Shown here: piece by piece, positions 52,083 to 61,237 of the stretch
Position numbering within the stretch: the stretch's first letter is position 1
How the letters are laid out: every line of letters starts with the position of its first letter
NCBI GenBank assembly: GCA_050117315.1
Contig: JASFMY010000011.1
Coordinates: 1-64,000, forward strand
Origin: JANQIV01 sp050117315
GTDB taxonomy: Bacteria > Bacteroidota > Ignavibacteria > Ignavibacteriales > Melioribacteraceae
Length of the DNA stretch: 64,000 bases
Reading direction: 5' to 3'
The notes under the pieces: generated by a model
What the model saw: only the letters and a program-made list of their open reading frames with translations
Told to the model about the DNA's origin: nothing
The model's database searches: none
Position numbers and translations under genes: made by a program

Positions 52083-53093
52083 ATGGTTCAAAAGATTTTG
52101 GTTATTCAAACTGCATTTCTAGGTGATGCAATTTTAACTCTTCCGTTAATTCAAAAGCTTTACGAAAAAAATCAGAAACCTATTATCGATGTTTTATGTA
52201 TTCCTCCAACAGAAGAAATTTTTAATGCCAGCCCATATGTAAATGCTGCAATTGTTTATGATAAAAAGAATAAACAGAAATCAATACTTGATTTAATAAA
52301 TCTTGCCAAGTTTATTAAGAGGAAAGAATATACTCAAATCATTTCACCGCATAAGTCTTTCAGAACATCAATTATAATTTTTCTTTCCAAAGTAAAAAAC
52401 ACAACCGGATTCAATAACGCAGCACTTAATTTCGTTTATAAAAAAAAGATTAAGTATATTAAAACTGATCATGAAGTAAAAAGAAATCTAAAATTAATTG
52501 ATTTTGAGAATGATTGGAAAATCAAACCCGAGATTTTAGTAGATGCTAAAAAGAAAGAGGAAATATTAAAAAAAATTCCAAACCCCGAAAAAAAGGAATT
52601 TATTGCAATTGCTCCCGGTTCTGTTTGGAAAACAAAAGAGTATCCGTTGGAGTACTTTAAAGAGTTAATAATAAAATTTATTGAACATGGAAAATATATC
52701 GTGTTGATAGGTAGTAAAAGCGAACTCCGGTTTGAATCCGAGTTACTTGGATTATCAAACAATATCCACTCTTTTATAGGGAAATTATCTATAATAGAAA
52801 GTATATATTTACTTACAGTCTGTAAGTTTTTGATGTGTAACGACAGCGCACCGACACATATGGCAATGTGTGCGGGAATTCCATCTGCAACTTTGTATTG
52901 TTCAACGGTACCGGAGTTTGGATTTTATCCCTACAATAAGAACAGTCTTTCAATTAGTTTTAATGATTTGGATTGTAAGCCATGCGGAATACACGGATAT
53001 AACAAATGTCCTGAAAAAACCTTTTCCTGTGGTTATAAGTTACTGCCCGATTTTGTTTTTAATGAGATTAAAAGCAAATTGATGCAAGAGTAA
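52083..53093 (+). CDS. Glycosyltransferase family 9, heptosyltransferase-like
   Basis: This encodes 336 residues. GT9 marks: ILVIQTAFLGDAILTLPLI at the start, IAPGSVWKTKEYPLEYF in the donor domain, and CNDSAPTHMAMCAGIPS. It resembles WaaF-type ADP-heptose:LPS heptosyltransferases. The late Cys-rich stretch (DLDCKPCGIHGYNKCPEKTFSC) is common in this branch. It starts 3 bases after the acyltransferase stop, so the two probably act in lipid A/core assembly. Confidence 0.85.
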   Translation: MVQKILVIQTAFLGDAILTLPLIQKLYEKNQKPIIDVLCIPPTEEIFNASPYVNAAIVYDKKNKQKSILDLINLAKFIKRKEYTQIISPHKSFRTSIIIFLSKVKNTTGFNNAALNFVYKKKIKYIKTDHEVKRNLKLIDFENDWKIKPEILVDAKKKEEILKKIPNPEKKEFIAIAPGSVWKTKEYPLEYFKELIIKFIEHGKYIVLIGSKSELRFESELLGLSNNIHSFIGKLSIIESIYLLTVCKFLMCNDSAPTHMAMCAGIPSATLYCSTVPEFGFYPYNKNSLSISFNDLDCKPCGIHGYNKCPEKTFSCGYKLLPDFVFNEIKSKLMQE

Positions 53094-53133
53094 ATGAAAA
53101 ATAATTATTATATTTGCAAAAACAGTTTTTGCA

Positions 53134-53988
53134 ATGAGCTTATTTGATTTCAACCGTCTAAAAAAATCCTCAATCTACGTAACGCCGAATTTGCCTGTAA
53201 TTCAAACAAAGCGTTATAAAATAAATTTAGGAACATTACTCGGCATATTGGGGATTTATACCTTCATTATTTCCGTAATTGTCATCACAATCTTTGCACT
53301 TACACCTGCAAAAGAAGTAATTTTTATCTTGGAAAATGAAGAACTCAATGTTCAAAAAAAAAGGATAGAACAGTTAGAGAAGAAAATAGTTTTCTTGTCA
53401 AATGAAATAGGAAGGCTTGCTTCTACAAACAGAAAGCTTCAATACGCAATTATATTAGCAGGCATTGATTCTCTTGATTCAACCTCTACAATTTATGATT
53501 CTTTAAGATACGATTCAAAAACCGTAATACCCGGCGAAGGCAATATATTAAAAGCATTTAGAGAATTTTGGAATATAATTGACGGAGAAAAAGAGAGCAA
53601 TCAAAAACAAGAAACTTTATTTTTTATGAAGCCAATCAATGGAATTATTACCAAGGAATTTCAGCCCGAGAAAGGACATATGGGGATTGATTTCGGTGTG
53701 AAAACGGGAACTCCGGTTTCGGCAGCAGCAGGTGGGTTGGTAATCTTTTCGGATTATGTCACCGGATATGGAAATACAATAATTATTGAACACAGAAATA
53801 ATTATATATCTAAATATCATCATTGTTCGGTTTTGATTAAAAAAGAACGTGAAGTTGTTAAACAGGGAGAAGTAATTGCTCTAAGTGGAAATTCGGGATC
53901 AAAATCAACAGGACCGCACCTGCATTTTGAATTATGGTTTAACGGAAAACCGGTAAATCCTAAAAAACATTTGATAAACATTTACTGA
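53134..53988 (+). CDS. M23-family cell-wall peptidase, membrane-anchored
   Basis: This encodes 284 residues: a cytoplasmic start, one membrane helix (about 33-57, LGTLLGILGIYTFIISVIVI), a coiled coil (NEELNVQKKRIEQLEKKIVF) and a C-terminal LytM/M23 domain with the zinc motif H-x3-D (HMGID, His182), GYGNTIIIEHRN and HLHFELW. The metal ligands are complete, so it is probably active on peptidoglycan cross-links. The bactofilin gene lies 49 bases downstream. Coiled-coil M23 enzymes next to bactofilins are a known cell-shape arrangement. Confidence 0.88.
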   Translation: MSLFDFNRLKKSSIYVTPNLPVIQTKRYKINLGTLLGILGIYTFIISVIVITIFALTPAKEVIFILENEELNVQKKRIEQLEKKIVFLSNEIGRLASTNRKLQYAIILAGIDSLDSTSTIYDSLRYDSKTVIPGEGNILKAFREFWNIIDGEKESNQKQETLFFMKPINGIITKEFQPEKGHMGIDFGVKTGTPVSAAAGGLVIFSDYVTGYGNTIIIEHRNNYISKYHHCSVLIKKEREVVKQGEVIALSGNSGSKSTGPHLHFELWFNGKPVNPKKHLINIY

Positions 53989-54037
53989 TAAATTAATTAA
54001 ATTACATTTTCCGAATAAAAATTTAAGGTGAGTTTCA

Positions 54038-54409
54038 ATGGCAAAATCCAACAATTCTGTAATTGAGGATGTAAGTATTTTAAGTAATGGGATCAAAATT
54101 GAAGGCAATATTTTTAGCGAAGGAAATGTGAGAATTGACGGCAAAGTGATTGGTGATGTTACTGTAAATGGAAATTTAACTTTGGGTGATAATTCAGATT
54201 TGAAAGGCGAAATTAAGGCTACTAATATTACAATCAGCGGGAAAGTGGAAGGAACTTTAAACTCTTCGGAAAAATTAATCATGGAATCAAGCTCCGAAAT
54301 AAGTGGGGATATAAATACTAAAATTTTGGTAGTGGAATCAGGGGCTAAATTTAACGGAAGATCTACAATGGGAGTACCTCATCAACAACAAGACTTATTG
54401 ACACAATAA
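54038..54409 (+). CDS. Bactofilin
   Basis: This encodes 123 residues. A short N-terminal tail is followed by the beta-helix core with its repeated pattern (NVRIDGKVIGDVTVNGNLTL, then IKATNITISGKVEGTL and ILVVESGAKFNGRSTMG). Bactofilins polymerise into cytoplasmic filaments at the inner membrane and guide cell-wall enzymes. It follows an M23 peptidase gene, its likely partner. The start has AAGGTGAG upstream. Confidence 0.9.
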   Translation: MAKSNNSVIEDVSILSNGIKIEGNIFSEGNVRIDGKVIGDVTVNGNLTLGDNSDLKGEIKATNITISGKVEGTLNSSEKLIMESSSEISGDINTKILVVESGAKFNGRSTMGVPHQQQDLLTQ

Positions 54410-54415
54410 TTATGT

Positions 54416-54664
54416 ATGGCTGAGCCGTCCGACAAGATATCAAAAATTTACAAAGATGTTGGTCCTTATCTTGGCCTGGGAACACAACTCGCTGCAACAG
54501 TAATATTAATGTTTTTTCTGGGGAAATGGTTAGATGAAAAATTTGAGATTTTTCCTGTTTTAACAATTATTTTTTTATTATTTGGTTCTTTTGCGGGATT
54601 ATATAATTTTATAAAAACTGTGTTTAGGTTAAATAAAAAAAGCCAAAATGAAGAAAAAGATTAA
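54416..54664 (+). CDS. AtpZ/AtpI-like ATP synthase assembly protein
   Basis: This encodes 82 residues with two hydrophobic helices (LGLGTQLAATVILMFFLGKWL and FPVLTIIFLLFGSFAGLYNF), as in AtpZ-type proteins found at the head of F-ATP synthase operons. It overlaps the next gene by 17 bases. In the family it helps assemble the c ring or supports Mg2+ movement. Confidence 0.75.
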   Translation: MAEPSDKISKIYKDVGPYLGLGTQLAATVILMFFLGKWLDEKFEIFPVLTIIFLLFGSFAGLYNFIKTVFRLNKKSQNEEKD

Positions 54665-55046
54665 TCAGATAATAATCATATTTTTAACAGGGTATTTAAT
54701 TATAGCGGTTTTATTCTGGCAGGATTTAATAGACCAGCATAATCTTAATGCAACTTTGTATGCAGGGCTTTTAAACATGGTAAATACCTTCCTTGCCCTA
54801 ATGCTGTATCAACTTTCGTATAAGAAAAATAATAAATCATTTTTGTTAATGAATCTTGGGGGGATGGGTTTGAGATTGTTTCTGGTAGTCGGCACCATTT
54901 TTATTTTCTTTAAGTTCTTGAATATTGACAAATATGGCTTTATATTTACTTTCTTTATTTTTTATTTTGTTTTTCTTATTATTGAAGTTGATTTTTTTAG
55001 AAAAAAAGCTGGTTTGAATAATAAAGGATTTGCAGAAGATAAATGA
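54648..55046 (+). CDS. Small membrane protein at head of atp operon (AtpI-like)
   Basis: This encodes 132 residues with four hydrophobic segments (IIIIFLTGYLIIAVLFW, LNMVNTFLALMLYQL, LFLVVGTIFIFFKFL, and GFIFTFFIFYFVFLIIEVDF). That topology fits the ATP synthase subunit I group, though the sequence itself is not strongly diagnostic. It overlaps the gene before it by 17 bases and atpB after it by 4 (ATGA), so it is part of the operon and is probably an assembly factor. Confidence 0.6.
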   Translation: MKKKINQIIIIFLTGYLIIAVLFWQDLIDQHNLNATLYAGLLNMVNTFLALMLYQLSYKKNNKSFLLMNLGGMGLRLFLVVGTIFIFFKFLNIDKYGFIFTFFIFYFVFLIIEVDFFRKKAGLNNKGFAEDK

Positions 55047-55882
55047 TATTTGATACTGTTACTGCTGTTAGTGATACGGCAAAAGTTGCGGAAAGTGGTA
55101 GTAGCGATACGGGATGGTTGATACATCATATTTTAGATTCGTATGAGCTGGAACTTCCGTTTTTCAACTTACATCTCCCTTCCTTTCACTTATTTGGAAT
55201 TGATGTCTCCATAACCAAGCACGTAATTTTCATGTGGATTGCTTGCCTCTTAATTTATTTGGGATTAAGAGCAGCAACTAAGTCCTACAAGAAATCGCTT
55301 ATTCCAAAGGGGATTACCAATTTCTTGGAGATACTTGTAATTTTTGTAAGAGATGAAATTGCTAAACCTACTATTGGTAAGGGGTATGAGAGATTCCTAC
55401 CTTATTTACTAACTGTTTTCTTTTTCATTTTAACATGTAACTTTTTAGGATTGCTACCCTACGGGGCTACGGCGACCAGCAACATAGCAGTTACTTCAAC
55501 GCTTGCGGTTATTTCGTTTTTTGTTATTCAAATTGGCGGTATTTTGAAGAACGGTTTATTTGGTTACTTTAAAGGTTTAATACCTCACGGGGTGCCGGCA
55601 TGGTTGTTGCCTATAATGTTTGTAGTGGAGCTTCTAGGTTTGTTCACTAAGCCTTTTGCTTTGGCAATAAGATTATTTGCCAATATGACCGCAGGCCACA
55701 TTGTCATTTTAGCGTTACTCGGTTTAATATTTATTTTACATACTTATATCGTTGTTCCTGTGTCTATAGCATTCGCATTATTTATATATCTGTTAGAAAT
55801 ATTGGTTGCATTAATTCAAGCATATATTTTTACCATGCTTTCGTCATTGTTTATAGGAATGGCGGTTCATCAGGATCATTAA
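55043..55882 (+). CDS. atpB: F0F1 ATP synthase subunit a
   Basis: This encodes 279 residues, multi-helix. The essential Arg210 lies in FTKPFALAIRLFANMTAGHI, the hallmark of subunit a; LLPYGATATSNIAVTSTLAV is also typical. The N-terminal 60 residues are long and polar before the first helix. It forms the proton half-channels next to the c ring. Confidence 0.95.
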   Translation: MIFDTVTAVSDTAKVAESGSSDTGWLIHHILDSYELELPFFNLHLPSFHLFGIDVSITKHVIFMWIACLLIYLGLRAATKSYKKSLIPKGITNFLEILVIFVRDEIAKPTIGKGYERFLPYLLTVFFFILTCNFLGLLPYGATATSNIAVTSTLAVISFFVIQIGGILKNGLFGYFKGLIPHGVPAWLLPIMFVVELLGLFTKPFALAIRLFANMTAGHIVILALLGLIFILHTYIVVPVSIAFALFIYLLEILVALIQAYIFTMLSSLFIGMAVHQDH

Positions 55883-55912
55883 TTATATATTTTATTATAA
55901 AGGAGGAAATAA

Positions 55913-56131
55913 ATGGATTACGCATATTTAGCAGCCGGATTTGGAGCAGCTCTTACAGTTATCGGTGGTGCATTTGGGATTGGTAAATTAGCAAGTTCTG
56001 CGATGGAAGCAAGCGGGCGTCAGCCTGAAGCAGGAGGTGATATTAGAACATCTATGATTATTGCCGCTGCGCTTATTGAAGGCATTTCATTATTTGCTTT
56101 AGTTATTTGTATTCTTTTAGCCCTTAAATAA
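55913..56131 (+). CDS. atpE: F0F1 ATP synthase subunit c
   Basis: This encodes 72 residues, two helices with the Gly-rich first helix (GAALTVIGGAFGIGKLASS), polar loop SGRQPEAG and the ion-binding Glu56 in AAALIEGISLFALV. The residues around Glu56 do not show the Gln/Ser-Thr set of Na+-type rings, so proton coupling is expected. AAGGAGGAAATAA precedes the ATG, a strong site suited to a subunit needed in many copies. Confidence 0.96.
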   Translation: MDYAYLAAGFGAALTVIGGAFGIGKLASSAMEASGRQPEAGGDIRTSMIIAAALIEGISLFALVICILLALK

Positions 56132-56185
56132 TTTTTAGGAGTGTATTTTCTGCACTCCGGTTTTTATAATTAACTAAAGGAATAT

Positions 56186-56737
56186 ATGATGGCAGCTATT
56201 TTAAACGTAGCTATGTTAGCTTTTATTAGCGGTGAAGGACCACAGGGCGGGTTATTGGATGTTAATCCGGGACTCATAATTTGGACAGTTGTTACATTTG
56301 TTTTTTTATTGCTGATATTGAAGAAACTTGCGTGGAAGCCTATCTTAAATTCATTAAATCAAAGAGAGTCTTTCATAAAAGAACAAATGGAAAAAGCTGA
56401 AACTGCTCAAAAAGAAACTGAGAGATTAATTGAAGATAACAAAGCCAGTATGGCAAAAGCAGATGAAGAAGCACAAAAGATAATTGGCCAGGCAAGAGAA
56501 TTGGCTGAGAAACTGCAGAGCCAGAAAATTGAAGAAACCAATGAAAAGACAAAGAAAATGATTGATGATGCAGTGGCTGAAATTGAAAGAAAAAATAAAG
56601 AAGCCATGAACAGTTTGCGTGAGCAGGTAGCTGAAATAGCAGTTAATGCCGCTGAGAAAATTATCCGCGAAAGCCTTGACGGCAATAAGCACAAAAAAAT
56701 TGTTAACGAATTAATTGATAATTTGCCAAAGAATTAA
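56186..56737 (+). CDS. atpF: F0F1 ATP synthase subunit b
   Basis: This encodes 183 residues: one membrane helix (LIIWTVVTFVFLLLILKKLA) and then a long charged helix (KAETAQKETERLIEDNKA and on) that forms the peripheral stalk. The extra N-terminal segment (AAILNVAMLAFISGEGPQGG) may be a second hydrophobic part. A second ATG at 56189 is equally possible. The stop is 2 bases before atpH. Confidence 0.93.
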   Translation: MMAAILNVAMLAFISGEGPQGGLLDVNPGLIIWTVVTFVFLLLILKKLAWKPILNSLNQRESFIKEQMEKAETAQKETERLIEDNKASMAKADEEAQKIIGQARELAEKLQSQKIEETNEKTKKMIDDAVAEIERKNKEAMNSLREQVAEIAVNAAEKIIRESLDGNKHKKIVNELIDNLPKN

Positions 56738-56739
56738 TT

Positions 56740-57285
56740 ATGCTGGAATACAACGTTTCAAGTAGATATGCTGTTGCGCTTATGCAGCTTGCAGAGGAGA
56801 AAGACTCTTTTGAGCAAATATCTAATGATATTGAATTTGTGTATAATACTTTTTCAAAATCAAAAGAATTGAGAAATATTATCTCAAGCCCGGTTATTGA
56901 CCAGGCAAAAAAAACAGTAATACTGGAAGAAATTTTTTCTCAGCATATTAAAACAGATTCTCTGAATTTTATAAAATTTGTTATCGACAAAAATAGAGAT
57001 GATTTACTTTTCAGCATTTTAAGAAGATTTGTTGATTTACGTGATGCCAAGCTCGGAATTGCAAATGCTGAAATCTATTGTGCTGTTGATATTAGCGAAG
57101 ATATGAAAAATGATCTGGCGGAAAAATTAAAAGAATACACCGGTAAAAAAATTAAAGCTGATTATAAAGTAAAAGAAAGCTTGATCGGTGGTTTTAAAAT
57201 TAAAATTGGTGATAAAGTTTGGGATGCGTCAGTTTCCAATCAGCTAAGTTCGCTGAAAAAAACTTTATTAAGTAAAACTGTATAA
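56740..57285 (+). CDS. atpH: F0F1 ATP synthase subunit delta
   Basis: This encodes 181 residues. It starts SSRYAVALMQLAEEK and ends with the conserved SLIGGFKIKIGDKVWDASV segment. It links the peripheral stalk to the top of F1. The position between b and alpha is the usual one. Confidence 0.93.
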   Translation: MLEYNVSSRYAVALMQLAEEKDSFEQISNDIEFVYNTFSKSKELRNIISSPVIDQAKKTVILEEIFSQHIKTDSLNFIKFVIDKNRDDLLFSILRRFVDLRDAKLGIANAEIYCAVDISEDMKNDLAEKLKEYTGKKIKADYKVKESLIGGFKIKIGDKVWDASVSNQLSSLKKTLLSKTV

Positions 57286-57305
57286 AAATTTTTAAGGAAA
57301 AAAAA

Positions 57306-58859
57306 ATGGCAGAAGTAAGACCCGATGAAGTCTCTGCAATATTAAGGAAACAATTATCAGGCTTTGAAAGTGAAGTTGAGGTTTATGATGTTGGAACTGT
57401 TTTGCAGGTGGGTGACGGTATTGCCCGGATTTACGGGCTTTCTGAAGTAATGGCAAGTGAGCTTGTAGAATTTCCGAATAATGTGATGGGAATGGTACTA
57501 AACCTTGAAGAAGACAGCGTTGGCTGTGTGCTCTTTGGCGAAAGTGCTTTAATTAAAGAAGGAGATCAGGTTAAAAGAACCAAACGTGTTGCTTCGTTCC
57601 CTGTAGGTGAAAAGCTTTTGGGTAGAGTTGTGAACCCTTTGGGAGAACCGGTTGATGGTAAAGGCCCTATTGAGTTTGACAAATATATGCCAATTGAAAG
57701 AAAAGCATTAGGTATTGTTGAAAGACAACCTGTGAAAGAACCTCTGCAAACCGGTATTTGCGCTATCGATGCAATGATTCCTATCGGAAGAGGACAAAGA
57801 GAATTAATAATAGGAGACAGGCAGACAGGTAAAACAGCTGTAGCTATTGATACTATTATAAACCAAAAATGGACTCACACTGAAGAAGCAAAGAAATACG
57901 GTGTTGAGCCTGTTTATTGTATTTATGTTGCTACAGGACAAAAAAATTCAACTATTGCGCAGGTAGTTGCTAAACTTGAAGAACACGGTGCAATGGAATA
58001 TACTACAATAGTATCGGCACCTGCATCAACTCCTGCACCGTTACAATACATTTCTCCTTATTCAGGAGCAACTTTAGGAGAATTTTTTAGAGATAACGGG
58101 AAACATTCACTTTGTATTTATGATGATTTGTCAAAACAAGCTGTGGCCTACCGTGAGCTTTCATTATTGTTAAGAAGACCTCCGGGACGTGAAGCTTATC
58201 CCGGTGATGTGTTTTACTTACACTCAAGGTTACTTGAAAGAGCTTCAAAATTAAGTGATGAATTAGGCGGCGGAAGCTTAACAGCTTTGCCTATTATTGA
58301 AACCCAGCAGGGTGACGTTTCAGCTTATATCCCGACAAACGTTATTTCTATTACTGACGGCCAGATTTATCTCGAACCAAATTTATTTAACGCAGGTGTT
58401 CGTCCGGCTATTAACGTAGGTATTTCAGTATCACGTGTGGGTGGTAATGCACAAATTAAAGCGATGAAAAAAGTTGCTGGTTCATTAAAATTAGATTTAG
58501 CTCAATACAGGGAACTGGAAGCATTTGCTAAATTCGGATCTGATTTGGATAAAGCTACTCAACGAACATTGGCAAAAGGCGCAAGGCTTGTTGAGTTATT
58601 AAAACAAGGCCAGTATGCCCCAACACCTGTAGAGAAACAGGTAGTAAGCGTATTTGCAGGAACAAATGATTTTCTCGAAACTATTCCTTTAAGCGATGTA
58701 AAAAGATTCGAAAAAGAATTGCACGAATATCTTGAATTGAAATCACCTGAGACTTATGAAGACATAAGAACGTCTAAAAAGCTAAACGATGAAACTGTAG
58801 AAAAACTAAAATCGGGAATTTCTGATTTTCTAAACAAATTTCAGAAAAGCGAAAAATAA
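57306..58859 (+). CDS. atpA: F0F1 ATP synthase subunit alpha
   Basis: This encodes 517 residues. The nucleotide site GDRQTGKTA lies at 170-178, with GQKNSTIAQVV, and SVSRVGGNAQIKAMKK near the C-terminal third. It forms the non-catalytic sites of the F1 hexamer. A hairpin with a T-run lies in the 83 bases between it and atpG. Confidence 0.97.
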   Translation: MAEVRPDEVSAILRKQLSGFESEVEVYDVGTVLQVGDGIARIYGLSEVMASELVEFPNNVMGMVLNLEEDSVGCVLFGESALIKEGDQVKRTKRVASFPVGEKLLGRVVNPLGEPVDGKGPIEFDKYMPIERKALGIVERQPVKEPLQTGICAIDAMIPIGRGQRELIIGDRQTGKTAVAIDTIINQKWTHTEEAKKYGVEPVYCIYVATGQKNSTIAQVVAKLEEHGAMEYTTIVSAPASTPAPLQYISPYSGATLGEFFRDNGKHSLCIYDDLSKQAVAYRELSLLLRRPPGREAYPGDVFYLHSRLLERASKLSDELGGGSLTALPIIETQQGDVSAYIPTNVISITDGQIYLEPNLFNAGVRPAINVGISVSRVGGNAQIKAMKKVAGSLKLDLAQYRELEAFAKFGSDLDKATQRTLAKGARLVELLKQGQYAPTPVEKQVVSVFAGTNDFLETIPLSDVKRFEKELHEYLELKSPETYEDIRTSKKLNDETVEKLKSGISDFLNKFQKSEK

Positions 58860-58881
58860 AGAAATTGAGAAAGCTGATTTT

Positions 58882-58925
58882 ACCAATTCCTGGTTGAAGT
58901 TTTAACCTGTGAATTGGTTTTTTAT
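58882..58925 (+). terminator. Hairpin with T-run between atpA and atpG
   Basis: ACCAATTC (58882-58889) pairs with GAATTGGT (58911-58918), with an inner GGTT/AACC pair set, and a run of T follows at once. It has the form of a weak intrinsic terminator inside the operon, and could reduce transcription of atpG relative to upstream genes. Confidence 0.5.
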
Positions 58926-58942
58926 ATAAACAAGAGAAAAAT

Positions 58943-59824
58943 ATGGCTACTTTAAGAGATATTAAAAGAAGAATTATAGGTGTTCAAAATACCCAGCAGA
59001 TAACTAAAGCAATGAAAATGGTTGCAGCTGCAAGATTGCGAAGAGCACAGGAAAACATTATAACTGCGAGGCCTTATTCAAGAAAGATTTCCGAAGTCTT
59101 GTCAAATCTTTTTGCCATAGAAAAGAACATTGATAATCCTTTCATAGAAACTAGAGAAACCAAACGGATCGCAATATTTGTTGTTACATCTGATAGGGGG
59201 TTGTGCGGCGCTTTTAATATGAATGTAATCCGCAGAACTGAAGAATTGATAAAAACGGAATACAATGAGTTTTATGAAAATGAAAATGTAGATTTGTATT
59301 GTATCGGAAAAAGAGGGAACGAATATTTTACAAAAAGAAATTATAATGTTGTTTCAAGCGAAATCGGAATTTTTTCGGGACTAAAATTTGATTTTGTTGT
59401 AAAAGTAAATAATGATATTAAACAGAAATTTTTAGATAATCACTATGATTTGGTATTGATTGTTTATAACGAATTCAAATCGGTTGTTCAACAAAACTTA
59501 ACAGTGAAGCAGCTTTTACCGGTTAAACCTTCGGCTTCAGAAAATGTTGAAGAAATAAATGCAGATTACATTTATGAACCTGACAAAATGCATATTATTA
59601 ATTCTCTTATTCCGAGATATTTGAATTCACAGATGTGGAACATTTTACTTGAATCTTATGCCGCCGAACTTGGTGCCAGAATGACTGCAATGGATATGGC
59701 AACAGAGAATGCGCATGAATTAATTAGAATGTTAAAGATAAACTATAATAAAGCAAGACAAGCATCTATTACAACAGAGATACTTGAAATTGTTAGTGGG
59801 GCTGATGCTTTAAAAAATGAATAG
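58943..59824 (+). CDS. atpG: F0F1 ATP synthase subunit gamma
   Basis: This encodes 293 residues. The N-terminal helix (IKRRIIGVQNTQQITKAMKM) and the C-terminal GARMTAMDMATENAHELI are typical, as is SDRGLCGAFNMNV. This is the rotating shaft of F1. The next gene is ffh; beta and epsilon (atpD, atpC) are absent, as in lineages where these two genes are placed elsewhere. Confidence 0.96.
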   Translation: MATLRDIKRRIIGVQNTQQITKAMKMVAAARLRRAQENIITARPYSRKISEVLSNLFAIEKNIDNPFIETRETKRIAIFVVTSDRGLCGAFNMNVIRRTEELIKTEYNEFYENENVDLYCIGKRGNEYFTKRNYNVVSSEIGIFSGLKFDFVVKVNNDIKQKFLDNHYDLVLIVYNEFKSVVQQNLTVKQLLPVKPSASENVEEINADYIYEPDKMHIINSLIPRYLNSQMWNILLESYAAELGARMTAMDMATENAHELIRMLKINYNKARQASITTEILEIVSGADALKNE

Positions 59825-59877
59825 TTTTAAATTATTTGAAATAAACAAATTATTTATTATCTTAACTTATTAAAATA

Positions 59878-61209
59878 ATGCTTGAAGATTTAACTTTAAA
59901 ATTTGAGAAGACATTAAAAAAAGTAATAGGTCAGGGTAGATTAACTGAGAATAATATATCAGATACCCTAAGAGAAATTCGACGTGTTCTTTTAGATGCT
60001 GATGTTAATTACAAAGTTGCTAAGCAATTTATTGATGATGTAAAGCAAAAAGCGCTTGGAAAAGAAGTCCTTACTTCTGTAACTCCCGGGCAGTTAATCA
60101 CGAAAATTATTTTTGATGAATTAACTGATTTGATGGGAGGTGTAAATAAAGAACTAAAAATAAATCCAAGCGATCCTACGGTTATTTTAATGGTTGGTTT
60201 GCAGGGGTCCGGTAAAACAACGTTTAGTTCTAAGCTGGCCAAATACTTGAAGAGCACAAAAAGGAAAGTTCTTCTTACAGCCGCTGACGTTTACAGACCT
60301 GCCGCAATAGACCAATTAAAAACTTTGGGTGTACAGATTGATGTACCTGTCTTTACAATTGATGGTTCAAAGAAACCGATAAGAATTGCTGAGGAGTCCG
60401 TAAGATATGCAAAGGAAAACGGGCTTGATACAATCATAATTGACACTGCCGGCAGGCTTCATGTTGATGAAGATTTGATGAGCGAGGTTGAATCGATAAA
60501 AGCTAAAGTTAGACCTACAGAAACTTTGTTTGTTGTTGATTCTATGACCGGGCAGGATGCTGTGAACTCTGCTAAAGCTTTTCACGATAGGGTGGATTTT
60601 GATGGTATTGTTCTTACAAAACTTGATGGTGATTCCAGGGGCGGTTGTGCTCTTTCAATTAAAGCTGTTGTTAATAAGCCGATTAAGTTCGTAAGTCTTG
60701 GCGAAAAACTTGATTCAATTGAAGTCTTTCACCCTGATAGATTGGCTTCAAGAATTCTTGGTAAGGGCGACGTAGTCTCTCTTGTTGAAAAAGCCCAGCA
60801 GCAGTTTGATGAAAAGGAAGCAGAAGATCTTGAAAAGAAACTGATGTCCAATAAATTTGATTTTGAGGACTTTCTTAAACAAATAAAAATGATTAAGAAG
60901 ATGGGTTCTTTAAAGTCACTGCTTGGTATGGTTCCCGGAATTAGTTCTGCATTAAAAAATACGGACGTTGATGATAAGCAGCTTGTTAGGGTTGAATCAA
61001 TAATTCAATCAATGACTAAAGTTGAAAGAAGCAATCCGAAAATACTGAATGGAAGTAGAAGAAAAAGGATTGCCAGGGGAAGCGGCAATTCAATTCAGGA
61101 TGTGAACAGGTTGATGAAGCAGTTTAAAGAAATGCAGAAGATGATGAAAATGTTTGGCGGTAAAAACGCTAAGCAATTAAAAGCTATGAAAAATTTGAGA
61201 TTTAATTAG
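59878..61209 (+). CDS. ffh: Signal recognition particle protein
   Basis: This encodes 443 residues: an N-domain (1-90), a G-domain with GLQGSGKTT at 107-115, DTAGRLHVDEDLM, TKLDGDSRGG, and a Met-rich C-terminal M-domain (SRRKRIARGSGNSIQDVNRL and then MKQFKEMQKMMKMFGG) that binds SRP RNA and signal sequences. It targets nascent membrane proteins to FtsY. It heads the conserved ffh-rpsP-khpA-rimM-trmD-rplS cluster. Confidence 0.97.
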   Translation: MLEDLTLKFEKTLKKVIGQGRLTENNISDTLREIRRVLLDADVNYKVAKQFIDDVKQKALGKEVLTSVTPGQLITKIIFDELTDLMGGVNKELKINPSDPTVILMVGLQGSGKTTFSSKLAKYLKSTKRKVLLTAADVYRPAAIDQLKTLGVQIDVPVFTIDGSKKPIRIAEESVRYAKENGLDTIIIDTAGRLHVDEDLMSEVESIKAKVRPTETLFVVDSMTGQDAVNSAKAFHDRVDFDGIVLTKLDGDSRGGCALSIKAVVNKPIKFVSLGEKLDSIEVFHPDRLASRILGKGDVVSLVEKAQQQFDEKEAEDLEKKLMSNKFDFEDFLKQIKMIKKMGSLKSLLGMVPGISSALKNTDVDDKQLVRVESIIQSMTKVERSNPKILNGSRRKRIARGSGNSIQDVNRLMKQFKEMQKMMKMFGGKNAKQLKAMKNLRFN

Positions 61210-61237
61210 AAAATAAATAACTGGAGGTAAATTAAAT

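Noticed and set aside
56407..56694. Two overlapping minus-strand frames opposite atpF
   Set aside because: Repetitive Glu/Lys codons of the stalk helix leave the opposite strand open; nothing supports expression.
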